NCBI GenBank assembly: GCA_036787065.1
Contig: DAIQPZ010000056.1
Coordinates: 1-14,978 of the forward strand
Reading direction: 5' to 3'
Length of the DNA stretch: 14,978 bases
Source of the DNA: JAJYIW01 sp036787065
GTDB lineage: Bacteria > Chloroflexota > Anaerolineae > Anaerolineales > Anaerolineaceae
Shown: piece after piece, positions 7,727-14,852 of the stretch
Layout of the letters: every line of letters starts with the position of its first letter
Numbering within the stretch: position 1 is the first letter of the stretch
Program-made: the position numbers and the translations under genes
The notes under the pieces: generated by a model
Seen by the model: the letters and a program-made list of their open reading frames with translations, nothing else
What the model was told of the DNA's origin: nothing
Database searches by the model: none

Positions 7727-7779
7727 TGGTGAAATCAGACAGCTTGTGCGCGCAGCGCACAAGCTGTCTGATTTCACCA
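7727..7779 (+). terminator. Perfect 25-bp hairpin with GCA loop after ATPase F
   Basis: Bases 7727-7751 are exactly complementary to 7755-7779 with a 3-base GCA loop, starting 18 bases after the ATPase F stop. TAGAATTTAAAT follows, so a classic T-tract is absent. Stem length and loop size match the hairpin at 5507-5559, but the sequences differ and the repeat blocks at 5480 and 9970 are missing here. It probably terminates, or stabilises the 3' end of, the ATPase mRNA before the second binding-protein gene. Confidence 0.6.
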
Positions 7780-7864
7780 TAGAATTTAAATGCATCTGTG
7801 TGACCGATTTGCATTGTTTGCAGGCGAGCAATAATGATAGAATGGGGAGTGGAGGAATCCCTGG

Positions 7865-9956
7865 ATGCATTTCTTATCTAACCTTGTGAAGTTTGATCGT
7901 TTGACATCAGGGCGTGTTTTGGCCCTGGTGAGCTTGTTGGGCATGCTGGTGTTATCTGCCTGCCAGGCAAAACCAACCCGGCTTGCGTCAACACCCATTT
8001 CGGGAGTTACCCAAACCCCTTCCCTGGGGCCAAGGCCCACTCCTNNNNNNNNNNNNNNNNNNNNNNNNNNNNNNNNNNNNNNNNNNNNNNNNNNNNNNNN
8101 NNNNNNNNNNNNNNNNNNNNNNNNNNNNNNNNNNNNNNNNNNNNCCCACTCCTTCTGCGTCTCTACCAAAACGTACCCTGGTGGCCTGTCTGGGTGAAGA
8201 GCCGGCTTCGCTGTATATATACGGTCCCTCCTCGAAGGCCCAGTGGAACGTGCTGGAAGCTGTTTACGATGGACCGGTGACGCAAGGGGTTACCCCTAAG
8301 GCCGCGATCCTTCAAAAACTCCCCAGTCTGGCGGATGGGGATGCCGCGGTGAACCCTGTAGCGGTCCAGGCTGGCGACGAAGTGATAGATGCCAATGGCA
8401 ACCTGGTTAGCCTGGCTAAAGGAATTCTGGTGCGCCCGGCCGGGTGTACTGCGCCCGATTGCGCACTTCCATGGGATGGCAAGAGCAGCCTGAAAATGGA
8501 CCAGATGGCGGTGACTTTTAAACTGCTTGCTGGGCTCAAATGGTCGGATGGGATCGCTTTGAAAGCCTCCGACTCGGTTTATTCGTTCAATTTAGCCGCC
8601 GATCCATCGACCCCTACCTCCAAGTACGCGATCGATCGATCGACCAGCTACCTGGCGGTGGACGACCAAACCTTGCAGTGGATAGGCAAACCGGGTTACC
8701 TCGCGCCCAGCGCCATGAGCAGCATCTGGCTGCCACTGCCGGAGCATAGTTTAGCAAAAATTAGCCCCAAAGATATGCTCCAATCGCCGGATGCGACCGA
8801 GAAACCGTTGGGCTGGGGTCCCTACGTCATCGATGAATGGGTTAAAGGGGACCATATCACCCTGCATAAAAACCCTTATTATTTCCGCGCCAAAGACGGC
8901 TTGCCAAAGTTTGATACCCTGGTATACCGATTTATAACATCTGGGCCAGACGCGAGCCTGAGCGCTGTGTTAGCCGGCGAGTGCGACATGGTTGACACGT
9001 CCTCCATGCTCGACCAGCAACTGGCTTCTGTGCTTGAACTTACCCAGAATAAAAAGATCCAATCTTTTATTGGGTCCGGTCCTGAGTGGGAGCATGTCGA
9101 TTTTGATATCCGGCCAGCCGCTTATGACACCAAAACGCCGGCAGGTTCTCGTCCGGATTATTTTGGTGATAACCGCACACGCCAGGCCTTTGCCTATTGC
9201 ATGGACCGCCAGGGGATCGTCGACCAGATTTTAAAAGGCCAATCTGTAGTGCCCGATAGCTATCTGCTTCCGTCCAATCCGCTCTATAATAAAGATGTGA
9301 CCCATTATTCGTATGATGTGACTCAAGGAAGCCACCTTTTAGATCTGGTCGGATGGAAGGACGATGACGGCGATCCCAGCACACCCCGGGTGGCGCATGG
9401 CATCAAAGGTGTGCCGGATGGAACGCCCTTTGTGGTCGACTATTTCACAACTCAGGCCGATCTACGCCGCCAGGTGGGGGATGTTTTGGGCAAATCATTA
9501 GCAGCTTGCGGAATCAAAATACAGCTAAAAACCTTTGCGCCTGGCGATCTGTTCGCCGAGGGGCCGGCGGGCGCCATCTTCGGGCGTAAATTTGACCTGG
9601 TGGCTTTTTCTTGGGAAAACAGTGCGCAACCGCCCTGCTTCCTCTATCAGACCAGCCGCATTCCTGCTGTCTCGAACCAGTGGGTGGGGGTGAATATTAC
9701 CGGTTATTCAAACTCGTCTTTTGATGCAGCCTGTTCGCAAGCGCTGTTGTTGTTGCCGGGGCAAACCGGCTATGCTGAAAGCCAGGCGAAGGCACAGTCA
9801 ATATTTGCCACCGATCTTCCGGCGATCCCGTTGTACGCATTTGTGAAAGTCATTGTGGCCCGCCCGGATATGTGCGCTATCTCTGTCGACACTTCCGCGC
9901 GGAGTGATTTCTGGTCCCTGGCCACTTACGATTATGGCAGCCAATGTCATAAATAA
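7865..9956 (+). CDS. Second ABC transporter substrate-binding lipoprotein (SBP family 5), interrupted by assembly gap
   Basis: The ATG at 7865 has GGAGG at 7851-7855 as its ribosome site. The first 33 residues form a lipoprotein signal with lipobox L30-S31-A32-C33. A Thr/Pro linker runs to PTP, where 100 N intervene (8045-8144). Coding resumes with PTPSAS in a different nominal frame and continues to the TAA at 9954-9956. The two sides are surely one gene: signal and linker on the left, SBP_bac_5 body on the right, beginning CLGEEPASLYIYGPSS and including an FGDNRTRQAFAYCMDRQ-type segment. The frame mismatch is explained by a gap of unknown true length, not by a mutation. By eye it is clearly diverged from the binding protein at 210-2351, so it is not a recent duplicate and may bind a different ligand for the same permease. 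Substrate unknown. Confidence 0.88.
8045..8144. other. Assembly gap (100 N)
   Basis: Exactly 100 N, the conventional placeholder for a gap of unknown size. The 9-mer CCCACTCCT (Pro-Thr-Pro) lies immediately on both sides (8036-8044 and 8145-8153), so the missing piece is probably a tandem repeat encoding a Pro-Thr linker that the assembler could not span. To keep the reading frame the true length must be a multiple of three, which 100 is not. Confidence 0.98.
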
Positions 9957-9969
9957 TAATCGAAATTGG

Positions 9970-10036
9970 TAACTGCTCAGCCATGCGAAGAAAATTGCCG
10001 AGTTTTGGTGTTTTTCAAAAGGGCCTGAGTAGCAAC
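9970..10036 (+). repeat. Dispersed intergenic repeat, copy 3, with flanking 9-bp direct repeats
   Basis: It starts TAACTGCTCAG and ends CTGAGTAGCAAC. Including neighbouring bases, the ends form an imperfect inverted repeat of GGTAACTGCTCAG against GGTTGCTACTCAG (10 of 13 identical). The middle holds the CATGCG, A-rich and CCGAGTTTTGG blocks seen in the other copies. The 9-mer CGAAATTGG lies directly on both sides (9961-9969 and 10037-10045), as a target-site duplication would. The right-hand flank runs into the ribosome site of the response regulator gene. No transposase gene is in the window. Confidence 0.6.
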
Positions 10037-10052
10037 CGAAATTGGAGCAGGT

Positions 10053-11273
10053 ATGGCGCATAAAAATGTCCTTATCGTGGATGATGTCGCTGAGTTGAGC
10101 CGCATGCTGCAGGCCGCTCTGGCGACTTTAAGTGACCAGTTGGTTGTGCGGGTCGTACCCTCTGCTGAAGAAGGCTTGTTGGAGGCCACGCGCAACCCGG
10201 TTGACTTGATGATCTCCGACATACGCCTGGCGGGTATATCCGGGTTGGAATTTACCCGGCGCGTTCGCTTGCGCCATAAAACGGTGAAAGTCATCCAGAT
10301 TTCAGGGATGGATGACGCGTCTCTGCAGCAGCAGTCCATCGAGGCTGGGGCGGATATCTTTTTCCGTAAACCCCTGGCAATGGATGATTTTTTAAACGCG
10401 GTATCACGGCTGTTAGAATTGAATAAGACTGCGCCGCTCATTTCGCCAGCAGAACCTGCCTCGGCGGTGCCTTTGGTGCTGCCTAATCGCTTGAAAGAAC
10501 AGATCAGCCAGCTCCGACTGAGTTTAAATTCGCCAGCAGTGGGTGTATTGGATGACCTGGGCCACATCCTGTTGCAGGAGGGTGACTTGCAGGGTTTATT
10601 AGGGGGTACCCATGTGTTGCCAGCCGTCATGATGGCGTTGAGCGCGGGCGCAAATGTCCCACTCACTTTGGGCCAAACGGATACAGAGATCGTCATGGCT
10701 TTCCGTGGTGCGAAGATTGATCTGATGGCAGTGTCTTTGAACGCCACCATGGCCCTGGTGATCGCTTTTAAACACGGTCCATCGCGGGTCGCCACGGCGA
10801 TCGCATTTGATGAAATCACCCGCGCGCGCCTCAATATCCTGGGTTTTCTGCGTGAAAAAGGTTCTCTCCCGGTGACGCGCAAGCACAGTGGAAAAACAGG
10901 CGCATTAGGCGTGTCCAAGGACGGTGAGGTTGTTCAAGGTCAAACCGGTCCGGGTGATTCTGCCAGTCCTGTTAACCCCAAAAATGAACAAAATCCAGAT
11001 TTGGGTGATTCGACCGGACCATCTCTTTTGACATTCCGTCCGGTGGTCGTGCCGGATGGTGCGGTAGATCAAAAACTGGACATAGACCTCAGCATACAGG
11101 AAGAAGCGCAAAAAAACCTGGGCGAAAATGCTGATGCCTTTTGGGAGGAAGTCGTCGATCGCCGGCCGGCGGCTAGTTCGCCCACCCGGGCAAACACATT
11201 GACTTACGAACAGGCGCGCAAGATGGGTTTGACACCACCCGACGCGGATAAACCCAAGGATGGGAATTCGTAA
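10053..11273 (+). CDS. Response regulator with a roadblock/LC7-like middle domain
   Basis: 406 aa; the ATG at 10053 has GGAG at 10044-10047 as a ribosome site. Residues 4-120 are a receiver domain with the full active site: acidic pair D10-D11, phospho-acceptor D56 (LMISDIRL), switch residue S84 and K106 (FFRKP). No DNA-binding output domain follows. Residues of about 147-265 read like a roadblock/LC7 fold: AVGVLDDLGHILLQEGDL, then an ALSAGAN helix and a DLMAVSLNATMALVIAF strand. Such domains usually partner small Ras-like GTPases such as MglA, none of which is in the window. The last 130 or so residues are Pro/Asp/Lys-rich and probably disordered, ending with a short helix (TYEQARKMGL). It may share transcription with the transporter, 96 bases upstream. 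The cognate kinase is not here. Confidence 0.8.
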   Translation: MAHKNVLIVDDVAELSRMLQAALATLSDQLVVRVVPSAEEGLLEATRNPVDLMISDIRLAGISGLEFTRRVRLRHKTVKVIQISGMDDASLQQQSIEAGADIFFRKPLAMDDFLNAVSRLLELNKTAPLISPAEPASAVPLVLPNRLKEQISQLRLSLNSPAVGVLDDLGHILLQEGDLQGLLGGTHVLPAVMMALSAGANVPLTLGQTDTEIVMAFRGAKIDLMAVSLNATMALVIAFKHGPSRVATAIAFDEITRARLNILGFLREKGSLPVTRKHSGKTGALGVSKDGEVVQGQTGPGDSASPVNPKNEQNPDLGDSTGPSLLTFRPVVVPDGAVDQKLDIDLSIQEEAQKNLGENADAFWEEVVDRRPAASSPTRANTLTYEQARKMGLTPPDADKPKDGNS

Positions 11274-11312
11274 GGGTATTCCTAGACCTAGCGTGCTGAT
11301 ATTTCTTTTGGG

Positions 11313-11342
11313 TTGCCGGATCGCCTTATTTCGGGTTATAAT
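11313..11342 (+). promoter_or_regulatory. Sigma-70-like promoter for tRNA-Gln
   Basis: TTGCCG at 11313-11318 and a perfect TATAAT at 11337-11342 are separated by 18 bases. Transcription would start near 11349, about 50 bases before the mature tRNA 5' end, leaving a short leader for RNase P to remove. Confidence 0.65.
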
Positions 11343-11398
11343 CGGGGTCAGTTCTTACAGGTTGTGTCAAATATTTTAGCGGTTTTGGTTTTTTTTGA

Positions 11399-11469
11399 TG
11401 GGGCATGGTGCAATGGCAGCACACCAGACTTTGGATCTGAGGATCTTGGTTCGAGCCCAGGTGCCCCAG
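11399..11469 (+). tRNA. tRNA-Gln (anticodon UUG)
   Basis: A full cloverleaf can be drawn. The acceptor stem TGGGGCA (11399-11405) pairs with TGCCCCA (11462-11468), followed by discriminator G11469. The D stem is GTGC/GCAC. The anticodon loop CTTTGGA carries anticodon TTG, on a stem whose outermost pair is a C-A mismatch. There is a 4-base variable loop and a T arm with loop TTCGAGC. CCT follows, so the CCA end is not encoded and must be added enzymatically. It reads CAA and, by wobble, CAG codons. Confidence 0.93.
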
Positions 11470-11485
11470 CCTATGGTTAGACGAA

Positions 11486-11535
11486 ATAAAAGTCCTTTCA
11501 TTTCACCTTAGTTGGGGAAATGAAAGGACTTTTAT
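11486..11535 (+). terminator. Perfect 19-bp AT-rich hairpin after tRNA-Gln
   Basis: Bases 11486-11504 are exactly complementary to 11517-11535 with a 12-base loop, 17 bases after the tRNA. The right arm ends in CTTTTAT and the left begins ATAAAAG, so it has T-rich 3' ends on both strands and could work as a bidirectional intrinsic terminator. It separates the tRNA unit from the downstream operon. Confidence 0.7.
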
Positions 11536-11607
11536 GTTAGGACCTTTGAAGACCGATTACATGATTGTAAATATAGACTCGACTGCCGGTATCCTCTGGT
11601 TTTCTCT

Positions 11608-11649
11608 CCATCCCTTGGGAAAAGGACAGCGGGGATGGTACCATGCCCC
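11608..11649. promoter_or_regulatory. Palindromic sequences upstream of the HlyC/CorC gene
   Basis: CCATCCC (11608-11614) can pair with GGGATGG (11632-11638), and the alternative palindrome ATGGTACCAT (11635-11644) sits inside GGGG...CCCC flanks. The two structures exclude each other. They lie just upstream of the promoter at 11673, so an operator is possible. No known binding motif is recognised. Confidence 0.25.
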
Positions 11650-11672
11650 ATTACGGAAATGTACCTATTTCT

Positions 11673-11701
11673 TTGTGAGCTTCTAACCTTTGTGGTAATA
11701 T
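11673..11701 (+). promoter_or_regulatory. Sigma-70-like promoter of the HlyC/CorC-cdd-recO operon
   Basis: TTGTGA at 11673-11678 and TAATAT at 11696-11701 have a 17-base spacer. The expected start point is about 11708-11709, one or two bases before the ATG at 11710. No ribosome binding site is present in front of that ATG, which fits a leaderless transcript. Confidence 0.6.
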
Positions 11702-11709
11702 TTTAAACA

Positions 11710-12993
11710 ATGGAAGTACCTGTGTTTATCCTTGGGCTGCTTTTGATCCTGGACCTGGTCATTGATGGGGTGAGGGCCAGTTTGATCAACACACGCCTGC
11801 ACTTTTTATTAAATTTACGTGAGGCGCGTGGTGCAGCGGTTGACCGGGCTTTAAAAGTGATCGACCGGCCGCGTTTGCGCATCAGTTTGCGCTTGTTGAT
11901 GGCGCTCTTTCATTTTGCCCTGGCCGGAGTGGTCTTGTGGTGGGTGTGGGACCGGTCCAATGCCAACTTATCTATTTGGGGCGCCATCGGTCTGCTGGTC
12001 CTGGCCGGAGGGACGTTGGTATCGGCGGAGTTCCTGGTTGAGCGCTTTATTTTGCGCAACCCGGAGGAAGCTGTCCTTCACCTGGCATTTTTTGGCGGGC
12101 TTTTGGATATCCTGATGACACCTTTTTCGCTGGTTCTTCTGTTTCTATGGGGGTATCCAAAAAATCAGCAAAAGACTATCAATGCCGTTACAGAAGAAGA
12201 TCTCAAAGCCTGGGTAGAGGTAGGCCAGCCTCAGGGAAGCCTGGAAAAAGGCGAACGCGAGATGATATTTTCCATCATTCATTTTGGTGAGACGCTGGCG
12301 CATGAAATAATGGTTCCGCGCATCGATATCCTCGCCCTGGAGGTGGCAACACCCCTGGAAGATGCGGTTGAGACTCTGGCGCGCTCCGGTCATTCCCGCG
12401 TGCCTGTCTATGAAGAAACCATTGATAACGTGGTGGGCATGTTGTATGCCAAAGATTTGCTAAGGTCCCGTCGTGTAGAAAACGCGCCAGGCGGTCTGCG
12501 CGACCTGCTTCGACCGGCCTATTTCGTCCCTGAGGCTAAAAAAGTGGACGAGCTGCTCACTGAGATGCAGTCTAGCCGGGTGCACCTGGCTGTCGTGGTC
12601 GACGAATATGGCGGGGTGGCTGGCCTGGTTGCGCTGGAGGATATCGTTGAGGAGATTGTCGGTGAAATCCGTGATGAATACGACCAGAGCGAGGAGCTTC
12701 TTTACCAGCAGATCACCCCGGATGAATATGTTTTCCAGGGCAAGATCGACCTGGATGATTTTAACGAGGTTATGGGCTCTCACCTGACCAAAGAGGTTGC
12801 CGATACACTGGGTGGTTTTATTTATGGTCAGATTGGCCGTATTCCGGCCATTGGCGAGAAAATTGAAATTGAAGAACAGGGCCTGAAATTAACCGTCGAT
12901 CAGGTTATCGGCAGGCGCATCCGCAAAGTGCGTGCGCTGCGGATCCAGCCTACCCAAGAAAAGGAGCTTGAAGAACCCCATGATAACGGATGA
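11710..12993 (+). CDS. HlyC/CorC-type CNNM/CBS-domain membrane protein
   Basis: 427 aa. The N-terminal half is a membrane domain with about four hydrophobic segments (1-18, 57-80, 87-112 and 122-147), in the place of the DUF21/CNNM transporter domain but somewhat divergent. A tandem CBS pair follows from about residue 198 (HEIMVPRIDILALE and HSRVPVYEETIDNVVGMLY, then VHLAVVVDEYGGVAGLVALED). The C-terminal CorC_HlyC domain (about 340-420) contains DLDDFNEVMG and ADTLGGFIYGQIGRIP. Proteins of this family are linked to magnesium or cobalt efflux; the hemolysin label is historical. CBS domains may sense adenosine nucleotides or Mg-ATP. No Shine-Dalgarno precedes the ATG, and a promoter ends 8 bases upstream, so translation is probably leaderless. 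Its last 14 bases overlap cdd. Confidence 0.88.
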   Translation: MEVPVFILGLLLILDLVIDGVRASLINTRLHFLLNLREARGAAVDRALKVIDRPRLRISLRLLMALFHFALAGVVLWWVWDRSNANLSIWGAIGLLVLAGGTLVSAEFLVERFILRNPEEAVLHLAFFGGLLDILMTPFSLVLLFLWGYPKNQQKTINAVTEEDLKAWVEVGQPQGSLEKGEREMIFSIIHFGETLAHEIMVPRIDILALEVATPLEDAVETLARSGHSRVPVYEETIDNVVGMLYAKDLLRSRRVENAPGGLRDLLRPAYFVPEAKKVDELLTEMQSSRVHLAVVVDEYGGVAGLVALEDIVEEIVGEIRDEYDQSEELLYQQITPDEYVFQGKIDLDDFNEVMGSHLTKEVADTLGGFIYGQIGRIPAIGEKIEIEEQGLKLTVDQVIGRRIRKVRALRIQPTQEKELEEPHDNG

Positions 12994-13387
12994 AATGCGC
13001 CAACGTTTGGTCGAGGCTGCCGTTAATGCCCGCCAATGGGCTTATGCGCCTTATTCCCATTATGCGGTCGGCGCAGCGCTTTTAACCGCATCAGGGCGGA
13101 TTTATGATGGTGTCAACATCGAAAATGCGGCTTATCCAACCGGGATCTGCGCTGAACGCGTAGCAGTGTTTAAGGCTGTCTCTGAGGGTGAGCGCCAGTT
13201 TACCGCCATTGCCGTGGTGACGGAGAATGGGGGTACCCCATGCGGCTCTTGCCGGCAGGTTATGGCGGAATTCGGACTGCAAACTATCGTCCTGATCGCC
13301 AACGACCATGGGCACATTCTCCAGGAGGTTGCGTTGAGCGACTTGCTCCCAGGCGCCTTTGGCCCTAAAGATTTATTGGAAGGGTAG
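12980..13387 (+). CDS. cdd: Cytidine deaminase
   Basis: Converts cytidine and deoxycytidine to uridine and deoxyuridine with release of ammonia, in pyrimidine salvage in the cytoplasm. It is 135 aa, typical of the homotetrameric bacterial form. Zinc-binding motifs are clear: C57-A58-E59 (GICAERVAV), with E59 as proton shuttle, and P-C88-G-S-C91 (CGSCRQVMAEF). The substrate-binding segment NIENAAYPTG is intact. The ATG at 12980 is chosen over an upstream in-frame start inside the previous gene because the family begins at this point; AAGGAG at 12961-12966 is a slightly distant ribosome site. A second in-frame ATG at 12995 would remove only five residues. The 14-base overlap with the upstream gene suggests translational coupling. 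Confidence 0.95.
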   Translation: MITDEMRQRLVEAAVNARQWAYAPYSHYAVGAALLTASGRIYDGVNIENAAYPTGICAERVAVFKAVSEGERQFTAIAVVTENGGTPCGSCRQVMAEFGLQTIVLIANDHGHILQEVALSDLLPGAFGPKDLLEG

Positions 13388-13431
13388 CCCAACGGATTTC
13401 TCCTCGGTTGTTGCTCGAGTTGATCAAAACC

Positions 13432-14211
13432 ATGCCTGAGCGCGATCATTCATTCCACGCTGAAGCGGTGGTTTTACGCCATAATGATTGGGGAGAGGCT
13501 GACCGCATTCTGGTGCTCTATACGCGCGAGATGGGTAAGCTCCGTGCTGTGGCCAAGGGCGTGCGGAAGATCCGTTCGCGAAAAGCCGGCCATCTGGAGC
13601 CTTTTACCCGTGTGCGTCTGTACCTGGCCCGCGCGCGTGACTTGCCGATTATCACCCAGGCTGAGACGGTGGAGGCTTACCAGCCGATACGCGAGGATCT
13701 GCTGCGCACTGGCTATGCCATTTACCTGCTGGAGCTGATCGATCGCTTTACTTATGAAGAAGGCAGCAACCGGCTGTTGTATAGCTTGCTGACCGATTCT
13801 CTTGCCCGGTTGGCCGGGTTAGAACCGCCCTGGTTGGTCGCCCGTTATTACGAGATGCAGTTGCTCGATGGGGTGGGGTATCGCCCGGAACTCTTCAATT
13901 GTGTTAACTGCCGCCGGGAAATCAAGGCTGAAGACCAGTTTTTCTCCAATCTAACTGGTGGGGTGTTGTGTCCTGAATGTGGCGTGGGACAGCCAGGGGC
14001 GAGGGGGGTCTCTATGCTGGCGCTTAAATATCTGCGCCATCTCCAACGCAGTTCCTATGCTGAAGCCAGCCGCGTAAGCATCCTGCCCCCGGTGACACTT
14101 GAAATGGAGTCCTTGCTCTACGGCTATCTGACCTTTTTGTTAGAGCGTAATCTTAATACGCCCACCTTCTTGCGCGAAGTGCGAGAAAGTTACGGGGATC
14201 ATCCGGCTTGA
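13432..14211 (+). CDS. recO: DNA repair and recombination mediator RecO
   Basis: RecO binds single-stranded DNA and RecR and helps load RecA onto SSB-coated DNA in the RecFOR pathway. It is 259 aa. The N-terminal OB-fold signature is clear (FHAEAVVLRHNDWGEADRIL, then LYTREMGKLRAVAKGVRK). A helical C-terminal region contains a zinc-finger of two CxxC pairs, C157-x2-C160 and C180-x2-C183, found in many but not all RecO proteins. The ATG at 13432 matches the usual family start; an in-frame TTG at 13408 is possible but adds an unconserved eight residues. The ribosome site is weak, so it may depend on readthrough from cdd 44 bases upstream. The cdd-recO-glycyl-tRNA synthetase order resembles the era/recO/glyQ/glyS neighbourhood of Firmicutes. 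Confidence 0.93.
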   Translation: MPERDHSFHAEAVVLRHNDWGEADRILVLYTREMGKLRAVAKGVRKIRSRKAGHLEPFTRVRLYLARARDLPIITQAETVEAYQPIREDLLRTGYAIYLLELIDRFTYEEGSNRLLYSLLTDSLARLAGLEPPWLVARYYEMQLLDGVGYRPELFNCVNCRREIKAEDQFFSNLTGGVLCPECGVGQPGARGVSMLALKYLRHLQRSSYAEASRVSILPPVTLEMESLLYGYLTFLLERNLNTPTFLREVRESYGDHPA

Positions 14212-14212
14212 A

Positions 14213-14751
14213 GGCGACCGGCTGGTGGTGTGGGTCAAAGAATTGGCGGCGCGCCAACCTGACCGTACTTCGCTGATCAAGGGTCCGCCGGCTGACCGGG
14301 CTTTTGACTCCGCCGGCCAACCGACAAAAGCGGTGGAGGGCTTTGCTCGTAGTCGCGGGATCAGCGTGACTGAACTTCAGATCCGCGAGATGGACGGCAG
14401 GCGTTACGCATCCGCGGTGGTCAGTGGATCAGGCCGCCCGGCGCCCCAGGTGCATTCAACAGCTCTTTCGAGCTGGGTAGGGGTCTCCATTTTGATAAAT
14501 CCATGCGTTGGAACAACAGCGGTGTGGCTTTTCCCCGCCCCATTCGCTGGCTGCTGGCCCTGTATAGTGATTGGCCATTGCCTTTCAGTGATGCGGGATG
14601 CTCATCGGGCGTCACTACGCGGGGTCTGCGCTTCGAAAAAGCCGCTGCAATTGCGATTACCAGGCCACAAGAATACTTTGCTGCCATGGCTGCCCAGTCG
14701 CAAGGAGTAGCGACCTTTCACTGCATGAGGGATTTTAAGAACTGGAGTTGA
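14213..14751 (+). pseudogene. glyS: Remnant of glycyl-tRNA synthetase beta subunit
   Basis: Two pieces of the GlyS core appear in different frames. The first, from 14213 to about 14448, reads DRLVVWVKELAARQPDRT, then KGPPADRAFDSAGQPTKAVE and GFARSRGISV, all conserved in GlyS. The second, from about 14473 to 14700 in the next frame, reads LHFDKSMRWNNSGVAFPRP, then IRWLLAL, VTTRGLRF and EYFAAMAAQ. Together they cover only about residues 60-230 of a protein near 690 aa. The N-terminal start, the rest of the synthetase and the partner glyQ are absent, and no start codon with a ribosome site is visible. Intact GlyS partners GlyQ to charge tRNA-Gly, with the beta subunit giving most of the tRNA binding. 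Homology begins right after the recO stop, where glyQ/glyS often sit. A single sequencing error could explain the frameshift but not the two missing ends. Confidence 0.8.
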
Positions 14752-14852
14752 CGACCCATGAGCGGATGCGACATTAGGCAATGTCTGGGCAGTCTATTAG
14801 CTGACGGGCGCCAGCCAGTAAGTGTTTTTATTCCCTTCCGCTGTCTATCCGA
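14752..14852. other. Intergenic stretch between converging units
   Basis: About 100 bases between the glyS remnant and the end of a minus-strand gene. No convincing hairpin terminator, promoter or continued GlyS homology was seen in any frame. Confidence 0.4.

Noticed and set aside
7727..7779. Fourth copy of the dispersed repeat
   Set aside because: It has a similar perfect hairpin, but the TAACTGCTYAG and GAGTAGCRAC end blocks and the CCGARTTT block are absent from its flanks.
7809..7843. Promoter before the second binding protein (TTGCAT/TTGCAG with TAGAAT)
   Set aside because: Spacers of 23 or 14 bases are outside the normal range, and the start point would fall at the ribosome binding site.
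9977..10918. 313-codon open frame on the minus strand
   Set aside because: Antisense to the response regulator, which has a complete receiver active site. The antisense product is Ser/Arg-rich without a domain.
14225..14710. 161-codon frame taken as an intact gene
   Set aside because: Only its first part matches GlyS. The homology moves to another frame after about 14448 and the tail is unrelated, so it is treated as part of a pseudogene.
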